DNA from: an uncultured Blautia sp.
Lineage (GTDB): Bacteria; Bacillota; Clostridia; Lachnospirales; Lachnospiraceae
Length of the DNA stretch: 25,306 nucleotides
NCBI GenBank assembly: GCA_900553515.1
Contig: USDN01000038.1
Span: 1-25,306, forward strand
Reading direction: 5' to 3'
The notes beneath the pieces were generated by a model. It did not search any database. It was not told the DNA's origin and saw only the letters and a list, made by a program, of their open reading frames with translations. How positions within the stretch are numbered: position 1 is the first letter of the stretch; each line of letters opens with the position of its first letter. A program made the translations under genes and the position numbers. Positions 7,077 to 14,220 of this stretch are shown here, piece by piece.

Positions 7077-8081
7077 TTATTCAAATAGTTTCATCAGTCT
7101 CTTGGCAACCAGACGGCAGTCCAGAACCTCTTTACATGGCTGATGGATGATAGTTCTCATGGCATCCAGTTCTTTAATCTCTTTCAGATACAGATTCTGA
7201 GCCTCCTGTACGGTGATCGCCCGGAAGCGAAGTTTATGATCCGTCTTCCTCTGGACAACTTTTTGGATATCCACCGATGCCACTGTTGCAATCTTTGCAT
7301 ATCCACCTGTGGTCTGACGGTCTGAAAGAAGGATGATCGGTTTTCCGTGAGAAGGAACCTGGACAGAACCAAAAGCAATTCCGTCAGATATAATATCCGA
7401 AGTTTCCTTTGGAGCAATAAACGGTCCTTCCAGTCTGCATCCCATTCTGTCAAAATCACTGGTCACAGTATATTCCTGATTCAGAAATGTTTCAATCCCC
7501 TGTTTGCTGAACAGATCGTCCTGCGGTCCCATGACAACGCGGATCTCCGCAGAATCCTGATCAAAGTTCTCCGGCTCCAGCTTTCTGGAAAGGAAGAACG
7601 GAAGATAACGTCTCTTTATCCGGAAGTTCATATAATCGCCGGCCTGCAGCTTTCTTCCCTTAAATCCTCCGATACTGCTCTTCATATTGGTACAGCGGCT
7701 TCCCATGACTACCGGGATCTCCAGATAGCTGGAAAATGCAATATAGCCTCTGCTTCCGGTTCTGGCGCTTCCAAATTTCAGGATATCTCCTTTATTCATA
7801 TACAGAGCCGTATACATGGGTACCGGCTCTCCATTTACCTGCGGCTGAAAATCTCCGCCTGTAATGGCTATAATGGTAGCAGAAGTAAATTCCAGGGTAG
7901 GTCCGATGAGCGTAAACTCCAGAACCGCCTCATTTTCCGGATTATCCAGAAGAAGGTTTGCGATTTTAAAGGAACGCACATCCATAACTCCTGCCACAGA
8001 AAATCCCTGGCTCTGGTATCCGGTACGGCCCAGATCCTGCACGGTGGTCATCATACCGCCTTTTAAAATACGAATTCCCAT
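7077..8081 (-). CDS. pxpC: 5-oxoprolinase subunit C (KipA/AHS2, carboxyltransferase-like)
   Basis: A 334-residue KipA/AHS2 family protein. Family signatures: TTVQDLGRTGYQSQGFSVAG near the N-terminus, NxPENEAVLEFTLIGP, the central SDFDRMGCRLEGP, and VQVPSHGKPIILLSDRQTTGGYAKIATV. With PxpB it makes up the transferase module that is homologous to the carboxyltransferase domain of urea carboxylase, where AHS1 and AHS2 parts are fused. It starts one base after the pxpB stop (TAA-A-ATG), with GAGGTG inside the end of pxpB, so translation is coupled. Length is normal (about 310-340). The family was once called allophanate hydrolase subunit 2 or sporulation regulator KipA; oxoprolinase is the best supported role. 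Confidence 0.93.
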   Translation of the reverse strand: MGIRILKGGMMTTVQDLGRTGYQSQGFSVAGVMDVRSFKIANLLLDNPENEAVLEFTLIGPTLEFTSATIIAITGGDFQPQVNGEPVPMYTALYMNKGDILKFGSARTGSRGYIAFSSYLEIPVVMGSRCTNMKSSIGGFKGRKLQAGDYMNFRIKRRYLPFFLSRKLEPENFDQDSAEIRVVMGPQDDLFSKQGIETFLNQEYTVTSDFDRMGCRLEGPFIAPKETSDIISDGIAFGSVQVPSHGKPIILLSDRQTTGGYAKIATVASVDIQKVVQRKTDHKLRFRAITVQEAQNLYLKEIKELDAMRTIIHQPCKEVLDCRLVAKRLMKLFE

Positions 8082-8082
8082 T

Positions 8083-8811
8083 TTACACCTCTTCCTCGTG
8101 GACTTTACACTGATATTCTCCACGGTCTGCCACTTCTTTTATACGGAGATATTCCGTCTCATCCACCGGAACAAACCGGATGTAATCCCCGGCTTCCACA
8201 AGGATCGGCGTCTCCCTGGAAGGATCGTAGGTTTTTACAGGAGTCATTCCCATAAGCTGCCATCCCCCCGGAGAATCCAGAGGATAGATTCCCGTCTGGG
8301 AACCTCCTATTCCCACGCTTCCTGCCGGAATACGGATTCGGGGATTTGCCAGACGCGGCGTATGAAGTCTCTCATCCAGACCGCCCAGATAAGTAAATCC
8401 CGGAAGAAATCCCAGCATATAGATCAGGTAATCTCTGGAAGAATGGATCCGGATCACCTCTTCCTCGGAAAGACCTGCATGTTCTGCAATATTGGCGATA
8501 TCCGGTCCGTATTCTCCGCCATAGCATACCGGGATCTCAAAGATCCTCTTTCTGGTTTCTCCGGCCCTGGCGTCTACCCGCACCAGAGCCTGCATTCTTT
8601 CCCGGATCTCCTCATAAGAGATCACACGGGGATCATAATTGATCAGAAGGGAGCAGAAAGCCGGAATCATGTCCACCACACCTTCAATATGCTGCTCCTT
8701 CATAAGCTGAATAGTGGCAGCGATCTTGCGGTTGATCTCCGGACTGATCTCCTTTCCGAATTCAATCAAAAGGGAGGAGTCTCCCGCTGTTAAAATTCTG
8801 ATGTTCTGCAT
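8083..8811 (-). CDS. pxpB: 5-oxoprolinase subunit B (KipI/AHS1)
   Basis: A 242-residue KipI/AHS1 protein, the partner of PxpC. Diagnostic segments are IPVCYGGEYGPDI, the LGFLPGFTYLGGLD segment, TPRLANPRIRIPAGSVGI and the SPGGWQLMG stretch near the C-terminus. ATG at 8811 follows AGGAGA by a suitable distance. It stands 80 bases after the transporter gene, with a hairpin in between, and one base ahead of pxpC. In the family PxpB-PxpC acts on the ring amide of 5-oxoproline together with PxpA; in Bacillus subtilis the homolog KipI inhibits the sporulation kinase KinA, which is not expected to be the main role here. Confidence 0.93.
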   Translation of the reverse strand: MQNIRILTAGDSSLLIEFGKEISPEINRKIAATIQLMKEQHIEGVVDMIPAFCSLLINYDPRVISYEEIRERMQALVRVDARAGETRKRIFEIPVCYGGEYGPDIANIAEHAGLSEEEVIRIHSSRDYLIYMLGFLPGFTYLGGLDERLHTPRLANPRIRIPAGSVGIGGSQTGIYPLDSPGGWQLMGMTPVKTYDPSRETPILVEAGDYIRFVPVDETEYLRIKEVADRGEYQCKVHEEEV

Positions 8812-8843
8812 ATTTTTCTCCTAAAAATTACTTGTTAACAGAA

Positions 8844-8874
8844 AAAGGTGCAATCCTTCTCTGATCACACCTTT
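8844..8874 (-). terminator. Internal hairpin terminator between transporter and pxpB
   Basis: Arms AAAGGTG (8844-8850) and CACCTTT (8868-8874) enclose a 17-base loop; on the minus strand the stem is followed directly by more T residues. It begins 17 bases after the transporter stop codon. It may cause partial termination, so that enzyme genes are made at a lower level than the transporter, or it may shield mRNA ends. No strong promoter was found between it and pxpB. Confidence 0.55.
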
Positions 8875-8891
8875 CTCCCTCCTTACGCTTC

Positions 8892-10094
8892 TCAGAACAG
8901 ACTTCCCAGATTTGATACAAAGGTTGTGATTCCAAGATAAGCAGAAATAATGACTACAATGATTCCAAGTACCAGAAGCCAGGTAGGATGATGATAATTC
9001 TCACCCATGATTGACTTCTTCTTTGATGCGATCAGGCAGATTCCTAACGTGATCGGAAGGATCAGACCGTTCAGCGCTCCCGCTACAACAAGAAGGGTTG
9101 CCGGACTTCCAAGAAGCAGCATAACCAGTGTGGATACTGCAATAAATCCGATGATCACCCAGTTCTCGTTCTTTTCAATGGCCGGATGGAACGTCTTCAA
9201 AAATGAAACTGATGTATAGGCTGCCCCGATGATGGAAGTAATGGCTGCACAAAGAAGTACAAGACCTGCAAAGCGGTATCCCAGCTGTCCTGCCCCCTGC
9301 TTAAACGCATCTGCCGCCGGGTTTGCCGGATCCAGGGTAACGCCTTTTACAACAACGCCAAGGACCGCAAGGAACAGGAAAATACGCACGATAGTGGCAA
9401 TTCCGATACCCATAACAGAACTTTTGTTGATCTCTTTGAGATTCTTTTCTCCTGTGATGCCTGCATCGATCAGACGGTGTGCACCGGCAAAAGTAATATA
9501 TCCTCCGACGGTTCCTCCCAGCAGTGTGATGATCGCCGGGATCAGAGCCTGTACGCCTGCATCCGGAACAAAGGTGTTCTTAATGGCTGAGCCTACCGGC
9601 GGTTTTACAACGATGATCACAATAAAGATTACCACGATCATGATCGCTCCAAGGATTTTGGTAAGCGTATCCATAACACCTTTGGCATTTTTTGAAAGGA
9701 ATACCAGGATCGCTGCCGCACCTGCAAGCACATAACCAACTTTTGTAGGAATACCAAGCAGGGTATTAAATCCAAGGGCGCCTCCGCCTACATTTCCGAT
9801 ATTAAATACAAGACCGCCTAAAACAACCATAAATGCAACCAGGTATCCCAGACCCGGAAGCACTTTATTGGCGACTTCCTGTCCTCTCAGGCCGGTCACA
9901 CAGAGTACTCTCCAGATATTCATCTGAGCCACTGCTGACAGGATAATGGATACCAGGATAACGAAACCAAAGCTTGCCTGAAAGTCACTGGTAAATTTGG
10001 ATGTCTGAGTCAGGAATCCGGGGCCAATCGCAGAGGTTGCCATCAGGAAAGCAGCACCTAAAAGGGCTCCCCCGTTTTTCTTTTTGTCACTCAT
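8892..10094 (-). CDS. NRAMP-family transporter with altered metal site
   Basis: A 400-residue integral membrane protein with about eleven hydrophobic spans and the overall pattern of the NRAMP family (SAIGPGFLTQTSKFT in span 1, repeated amphipathic glycine-rich spans). Canonical metal transporters carry DPGN in span 1 and an MPH motif in span 6. Here span 1 reads GPGF (24-27) and span 6 reads TFAGAHRLID (201-210), so both metal-ligand motifs are changed. Homologs such as Bacillus YcsG sit beside 5-oxoprolinase genes. It heads the pxp operon, which favours a role in uptake of pyroglutamate or a related compound, or an ion; the substrate is inference. ATG at 10094 follows a strong GAGGAGG site. 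Confidence 0.85.
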   Translation of the reverse strand: MSDKKKNGGALLGAAFLMATSAIGPGFLTQTSKFTSDFQASFGFVILVSIILSAVAQMNIWRVLCVTGLRGQEVANKVLPGLGYLVAFMVVLGGLVFNIGNVGGGALGFNTLLGIPTKVGYVLAGAAAILVFLSKNAKGVMDTLTKILGAIMIVVIFIVIIVVKPPVGSAIKNTFVPDAGVQALIPAIITLLGGTVGGYITFAGAHRLIDAGITGEKNLKEINKSSVMGIGIATIVRIFLFLAVLGVVVKGVTLDPANPAADAFKQGAGQLGYRFAGLVLLCAAITSIIGAAYTSVSFLKTFHPAIEKNENWVIIGFIAVSTLVMLLLGSPATLLVVAGALNGLILPITLGICLIASKKKSIMGENYHHPTWLLVLGIIVVIISAYLGITTFVSNLGSLF

Positions 10095-10125
10095 CTTCTT
10101 TCCTCCTCTTTGTTTTGATTTTTAT

Positions 10126-10155
10126 AAAAAAAAGCACTCTGCCTATGCAGAGTGC
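10126..10155 (-). terminator. Intrinsic terminator in the leader of the pxp operon
   Basis: A perfect 9-bp stem, GCACTCTGC with GCAGAGTGC (10134-10142 and 10147-10155), with a 4-base loop, followed on the minus strand by eight T residues (10126-10133). It is a textbook intrinsic terminator. It lies between glyA and the transporter gene and can end glyA transcription, but the promoter at 10179-10207 is upstream of it, so it also lies in the operon leader about 17 bases after the expected transcription start. Confidence 0.85.
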
Positions 10156-10178
10156 CTTCTTTACCAAACTGCTATACT

Positions 10179-10207
10179 ATTATAACATAATTCTTATTAT
10201 CGAACAA
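10179..10207 (-). promoter_or_regulatory. Promoter of the transporter-pxp-acc operon
   Basis: On the minus strand TTGTTC (10202-10207), a 17-base spacer and a perfect TATAAT (10179-10184). The -10 is consensus and the -35 is half consensus. Expected start near 10172, giving a leader of about 78 bases that contains the terminator hairpin. A GAACAA/TTGTTC inverted repeat around a T-run (10202-10219) overlaps the -35 box and could be an operator or a weak glyA 3' hairpin. Confidence 0.6.
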
Positions 10208-10217
10208 GTTTTTTTGT

Positions 10218-11456
10218 TCAACCTGCCAGTGGGTATTTGTCTGTCAGTGATTTCACAAGTGCTTTTGCCTGTTCCTTATTGTCACGGCTTTTCAGCATCA
10301 GAGAAATTGCTTCTGCAATCACATCCATATCCTCCGGCTTCATTCCTCTGGAAGTAACTGCAGGAGTACCCAGACGGACACCGCTTGTCACAAACGGAGA
10401 CTGTGGGTCATTGGGGATCGTATTTTTATTGCAGGTGATGTTCACCTCATCCAGAAGGTTTTCCATTTCTTTACCGGTAACGCCCAGGTTTTTCAGATCC
10501 ACCAGCATCAGATGATTATCCGTTCCTCCGGATACGATATCCACGCCTCTCTTCTGAAGTCCGGCGCACAATGCCTTTGCATTTTCTACAACAAGGCGGG
10601 CATATTCCTTAAATTCCGGCCGAAGCGCTTCTTTTAGACATACGGCCTTGGCTGCGATCACATGCATCAGAGGGCCGCCCTGGATTCCCGGGAATACCGC
10701 TTTATTGAAATTAAATTTCTTTGCGTTTTCCGCATTGCTTAAGATCAGGCCTCCTCTTGGTCCCCGTAAGGTTTTATGGGTCGTGGTTGTCACAACGTCA
10801 GCATATGGAATAGGGCTTGGGTGCTGTCCGCCTGCCACAAGACCTGCAATATGCGCCATATCCACCATAAGATAAGAACCTGCTTCATCTGCGATCTCAC
10901 GGAATTTTTTGAAATCAATGGTTCTTGCATAAGCGCTGGCGCCTGCAACGATCAGCTTCGGCTTACATTCCAGAGCAGTTCGTCTGATCTCCTCATAGTC
11001 AAGGACACCGTCATCATTGACTCCATAGGATACAGCGTTAAAATACATACCGGACATGTTTGCCGGGCTTCCGTGTGTCAGATGTCCGCCATGTGCCAGA
11101 TTCATTCCCAGAACAGTATCTCCCGGTTTCAGCATGGCGAAAAACACAGCCATATTTGCCTGGGCACCGGAATGGGGCTGCACGTTTGCATATTCACAGC
11201 CAAACAGTTCTTTGGCTCTTTCAATGGCAAGCTTCTCTACCTCATCCACACACCCGCAGCCACCGTAAAATCTTTTGCCCGGATAGCCTTCTGCGTATTT
11301 ATTTGTCAGCGGGCTTCCCATCGCAGCCATAACCGCCTTGCTTACCCAGTTTTCTGATGCGATCAGTTCAATGTGTGAGTTCTGGCGTTCTACCTCTGCC
11401 TCGATCAGCTCCGCAATGTCTTTATCCACTTTTTCAATTTCTCCTAATGAATACAT
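10218..11456 (-). CDS. glyA: Serine hydroxymethyltransferase
   Basis: A 412-residue PLP enzyme interconverting serine and tetrahydrofolate with glycine and 5,10-methylene-tetrahydrofolate. Clear signatures: IELIASEN near residue 29, NKYAEGYPGKRFYGG, the PHSGAQANMA stretch, DMAHIAGLVAGG near 199-210 and the PLP-lysine motif TTTTHKTLRGPRGG with K228. The length is normal. The start at 11456 follows AAGGAGG by about ten bases and gives the standard N-terminus; the open frame extends 18 codons further without a ribosome site. It has its own near-perfect promoter and a leader of about 55 bases. It is divergent from the alcohol dehydrogenase and reads toward the pxp operon. Confidence 0.97.
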   Translation of the reverse strand: MYSLGEIEKVDKDIAELIEAEVERQNSHIELIASENWVSKAVMAAMGSPLTNKYAEGYPGKRFYGGCGCVDEVEKLAIERAKELFGCEYANVQPHSGAQANMAVFFAMLKPGDTVLGMNLAHGGHLTHGSPANMSGMYFNAVSYGVNDDGVLDYEEIRRTALECKPKLIVAGASAYARTIDFKKFREIADEAGSYLMVDMAHIAGLVAGGQHPSPIPYADVVTTTTHKTLRGPRGGLILSNAENAKKFNFNKAVFPGIQGGPLMHVIAAKAVCLKEALRPEFKEYARLVVENAKALCAGLQKRGVDIVSGGTDNHLMLVDLKNLGVTGKEMENLLDEVNITCNKNTIPNDPQSPFVTSGVRLGTPAVTSRGMKPEDMDVIAEAISLMLKSRDNKEQAKALVKSLTDKYPLAG

Positions 11457-11518
11457 GATCCATCCTCCTTGTATGCAGCTTTTGCTTTTCCCTTCCCTCA
11501 GGAAAATCACTAAATGGA

Positions 11519-11547
11519 ATTATACCTGAATTCCGCCCATATGTCAA
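11519..11547 (-). promoter_or_regulatory. Consensus promoter of glyA
   Basis: On the minus strand TTGACA (11542-11547), exactly 17 bases, then TATAAT (11519-11524): a full sigma-A consensus promoter. Expected start near 11512. The -35 box is part of TTGACATATG, the same string that covers the -35 box of the DUF134 operon promoter. Confidence 0.85.
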
Positions 11548-11615
11548 CGCACAAAAGACATTTGTCCGCACCAGAAAAATTTTTGTGATGTTTTTGCAAT
11601 TTTGTTAAGTTTTTT

Positions 11616-11644
11616 TTGACTATTTGTGATATATTCCCTATAAT
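11616..11644 (+). promoter_or_regulatory. Promoter of the iron-containing alcohol dehydrogenase
   Basis: TTGACT (11616-11621), 17 bases, TATAAT (11639-11644); eleven of twelve hexamer bases match consensus. The expected start near 11651 leaves a leader of about 29 bases with AAGGAG at 11665-11670. The -35 box is about 70 bases from the divergent glyA -35 box; a short ACAAA/TTTGT repeat (11551-11565) lies between. Confidence 0.8.
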
Positions 11645-11679
11645 AAAAAGGAGTATTAAAAATCAAGGAGAAAAATACT

Positions 11680-12864
11680 ATGAGAGGCTTTGAATATTAC
11701 ACCCCCACCAGGGTGATCTTCGGAAAAGATACACATCTTCAGGCCGGTACTCTTCTGAAAGAATATGGCTGTAAAAAGGTTCTGATACATTATGGAAGCA
11801 ACAGTGCTGTTTCTTCCGGGCTTCTGGACGAGATCTGCGCAAGCCTGAAAGAAGCCGGCGTAGACTTTGTCACACTGGGAGGAGTCGTCTCCAATCCCCG
11901 CCTCAGCAAAGTCCGGGAAGGGATCCGGCTCTGTCAGGAAGAACAGGTGGATTTTATTCTTGCCGTAGGAGGCGGAAGTGTCATCGACTCCTCCAAAGCC
12001 ATCGGCTACGGAGTTGCCAATCCCTGGACAGATGTATGGAACTTTTTCCTGAAAACGGAAATTCCAAAAGACTGTCTTCCTATTGCCGCCATTCCTACTA
12101 TCGCTGCTTCCGGCAGTGAAATGAGCGGTTCCTGTGTAATCACAAATGAGGACGGCTGGCTGAAAAGAGGCTCCACAAGAAGTGATCTCTGCCGTCCCAG
12201 ATTTGCTCTGCTGAATCCGAGACTCACCTACACTCTGTCTCAGTATCAGACAGAAAGCGGCTGTGTAGATATCCTTCTCCATACCATGGAACGTTATTTT
12301 GTCAACCTGGAAACCATGGAGATCACAGACAGTATCAGTGAATCTCTCATGCAGACGGTGATCTATAATGCAAGGATTCTCATGAAGGAGCCGGGGAATT
12401 ACAATGCCCGTGCAGAGGTCATGTGGGCCGGAAGCCTTTCCCATAACGGGCTTACCGGCTGCGGCACCGGCGGAGGCGACTGGGCATGTCACCAGCTGGA
12501 GCATGAACTGGGCGGTCTTTATGACGTGGCTCACGGAGCTGGGCTTGCAGCTATCTGGGGAAGCTGGGCAAGATATGTTTATCAGGAAAACCCGGAGCGT
12601 TTTGCACAGTTTGCAACGAATGTGTTTGATATTCCCTGCTTTGCAGATTTTGAAAGTACAGCTCTTGCAGGAATTGAAGCCATGGAAGACTTTTTCCGCT
12701 CCATAAAAATGCCTACCAGTCTCCATGAGCTGGGGCTTGATCTGGATGAAAAACAGATCCATGAGCTTGCCTTTAAATGCAGTTTTGAAGATACCCGGAC
12801 CATCGGTATATTCAAACAGCTGAATATGAAGGATATGGAAAAAATATATCTTATGGCGCGCTGA
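11680..12864 (+). CDS. Iron-containing alcohol dehydrogenase (BDH/YqhD type)
   Basis: A 394-residue group III dehydrogenase that reduces aldehydes to alcohols with NAD(P)H. The N-terminus FEYYTPTRVIFGKDT is typical of the butanol dehydrogenase/YqhD branch. The nucleotide motif GGGS is at 97-100. Metal ligands appear complete: D197 and H201 in CVDILLHTMER, H271 in WACHQLEHELGG, and H285 in DVAHGAGLA. The start has AAGGAG nine bases upstream. It is a single-gene transcription unit between a strong promoter and a bidirectional terminator. Substrate (butyraldehyde, acetaldehyde, methylglyoxal or other) cannot be told from sequence; a fermentative electron sink is likely in an anaerobe. Confidence 0.93.
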   Translation: MRGFEYYTPTRVIFGKDTHLQAGTLLKEYGCKKVLIHYGSNSAVSSGLLDEICASLKEAGVDFVTLGGVVSNPRLSKVREGIRLCQEEQVDFILAVGGGSVIDSSKAIGYGVANPWTDVWNFFLKTEIPKDCLPIAAIPTIAASGSEMSGSCVITNEDGWLKRGSTRSDLCRPRFALLNPRLTYTLSQYQTESGCVDILLHTMERYFVNLETMEITDSISESLMQTVIYNARILMKEPGNYNARAEVMWAGSLSHNGLTGCGTGGGDWACHQLEHELGGLYDVAHGAGLAAIWGSWARYVYQENPERFAQFATNVFDIPCFADFESTALAGIEAMEDFFRSIKMPTSLHELGLDLDEKQIHELAFKCSFEDTRTIGIFKQLNMKDMEKIYLMAR

Positions 12865-12894
12865 TGCAGCGCTGCCTCATCTCTCCCGTACAAA

Positions 12895-12939
12895 AAAGCC
12901 CGGCGGTTTCACAATAATAAATGAATACCGTCAGGCTTT
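12895..12939. terminator. Bidirectional terminator between adh and the nifX-like gene
   Basis: AAAGCC-C-GGCGGT (12895-12907) pairs with ACCGTC-A-GGCTTT (12927-12939), with one mismatch and one wobble, around a 19-base loop. T-rich sequence follows on the plus strand and six T residues follow on the minus strand, so it can end both convergent units. Confidence 0.8.
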
Positions 12940-12971
12940 CTTTATTTCAGAATCTTTATCTGAGGATATGT

Positions 12972-13331
12972 TTAGTGCTCGCCGCACTCATGCGCATGTT
13001 CATGCTCATGGCAGACAGAACCGGTAGAAATCAGTTCTCCTTTTAAGTAAGCTTCTGCTGCTGCAGCAGCGTCTCCCTGTGCGCCTACGATTACTTCTAC
13101 GCCGCGTTCATTAAAGATATCTACGGCTCCGCCGCCCATTCCGCCGGAAATGATCACTTCCGCACCGTGGTCTGCAAGAAAATTAGGAAGGAATCCCGGA
13201 CGATGACCCGGATTCGGAACGCTGTTTTCTGCAACGATCTTATCTCCCTCTGTATCAAAGAAAATAAAATTCTCACAATGACCAAAATGACCTGCAACTT
13301 CTTTTCCCATAGCAGCAACTACAATTTTCAT
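12972..13331 (-). CDS. NifB/NifX-family protein with His/Cys-rich tail
   Basis: A 119-residue protein of the dinitrogenase iron-molybdenum cofactor-binding (NifX/NifB C-terminal) fold: KIVVAAMGKEVAGHFGHCENF at the start (split by H18-C19), NPGHRPGFLPNFLADHGAEVIISGGMGGGA in the middle, and a GVEVIVGAQGDA segment. The last 13 residues contain five His and two Cys (C107 to H119), a probable metal-binding tail. AGGAG stands nine bases before the ATG. It is the last gene of the DUF134 operon, 25 bases after a ferredoxin-ATPase. There is no nitrogenase here; such proteins often belong to orange-protein-type loci. The metal ligand is inference. Confidence 0.85.
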   Translation of the reverse strand: MKIVVAAMGKEVAGHFGHCENFIFFDTEGDKIVAENSVPNPGHRPGFLPNFLADHGAEVIISGGMGGGAVDIFNERGVEVIVGAQGDAAAAAEAYLKGELISTGSVCHEHEHAHECGEH

Positions 13332-13356
13332 AACTATTATCTCCTTTTTGTTTTTA

Positions 13357-14220
13357 TTATATTTTTAATTCATTTCTAACATTTTTATAGATCTGCAATA
13401 ATGCAGTCCGCGCCGGGCAATCTACTCCGGCAACACTTTTTCCGGCATTGACTGCTTTTGACACTTCTTTATCATAGGGAATCCTGCCCATAAACGGAAT
13501 CCCCTGTTCGTCACACCATTCCTCGATTTCCCTTGTCTTTTCCGGACTGGTGTTCCATTTATTCACACATACGCCCATTTTCATCTGGAAAGACTCTGCT
13601 GTTTTTATCAGTCTTTCCAGATCGCTTTTTCCGGAAACCGATGGTTCTGCAACGATCAGGACCAGATCCATCCCGCTCATAGAAGCGATCACCGGACAAC
13701 CGATTCCCGGTGAACCATCAACCACAGCCAGCTCTGTCTCAGGCGCCGCTTTCAGCATGGCAAGCTTTACCGCTGTTACCAGCTTGCCGGAATTGCCCCG
13801 TCCCATTTTTAATGCAGCAGTGGAAAAAACAGTTTCCCCTTTATAAAGTTCCTGTCTGCCTGCCACATCCTCTTTCATGGTAACTGCTGACTGAGGACAG
13901 ACATATTCGCAGATGCCGCAGCCTTCGCAGGCATAGTCCTGCACCTGATAAACCTCTCCGCAGCTTCTGACCGCGCCAAACCTGCAATGCTCCGCACACT
14001 GTCCGCAGCCAATGCATTTTTCCGGATCAACCTCTGCTTTTTCTGCTCCCATAAAATCAGATACTTCCGGCTGGGCTTCCATTTTTGTGATAAGGTGAAG
14101 GTTTGGTGCGTCCACATCGCAGTCTGCAATAGCCCGTGCCTGTGCAAATTCAATAAAGGAAGAGGATACCGTCGTTTTCCCGGTTCCGCCCTTTCCGCTT
14201 AATACCAGAAGACGTTTCAT
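13357..14220 (-). CDS. MinD-type ATPase with inserted 2x[4Fe-4S] ferredoxin domain (first copy)
   Basis: A 287-residue P-loop ATPase of the MinD/Mrp superfamily. The deviant Walker A GKGGTGKTT is at residues 9-17 and DCDVDAPN follows at 33-40. A two-cluster ferredoxin domain is inserted: C69, C72, C75, C79 and C98, C101, C104, C108. Later motifs include VDGSPGIGCPVIAS and the VAEPSVSGKSDLERL stretch, typical of this family. The start overlaps the stop of the sister ATPase (ATGA), with a strong AGGAGGTG site, so the two are translationally coupled. Family members in sulfate reducers belong to the orange-protein complex. Probable role: ATP-driven assembly or transfer of metal-sulfur clusters, or redox gating; not proven. 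Confidence 0.9.
   Translation of the reverse strand: MKRLLVLSGKGGTGKTTVSSSFIEFAQARAIADCDVDAPNLHLITKMEAQPEVSDFMGAEKAEVDPEKCIGCGQCAEHCRFGAVRSCGEVYQVQDYACEGCGICEYVCPQSAVTMKEDVAGRQELYKGETVFSTAALKMGRGNSGKLVTAVKLAMLKAAPETELAVVDGSPGIGCPVIASMSGMDLVLIVAEPSVSGKSDLERLIKTAESFQMKMGVCVNKWNTSPEKTREIEEWCDEQGIPFMGRIPYDKEVSKAVNAGKSVAGVDCPARTALLQIYKNVRNELKI

Noticed and set aside
8812..8891. A separate promoter for pxpB (TTGCAC-N17-TAATTT on the minus strand).
   Set aside because: Each hexamer matches consensus at only about half its positions; not strong enough to list.
11457..11512. Glycine or THF riboswitch in the glyA leader.
   Set aside because: The leader is about 55 bases and shows no recognisable riboswitch core; at most a weak TTTTCC/GGAAAA pair.
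11656..12762. A long open frame on the minus strand opposite the alcohol dehydrogenase (368 codons).
   Set aside because: It is fully antisense to a well-supported enzyme gene, its product is Cys/His/Ser-rich with no recognisable family, and it has no ribosome site; a shadow of codon use in the real gene.
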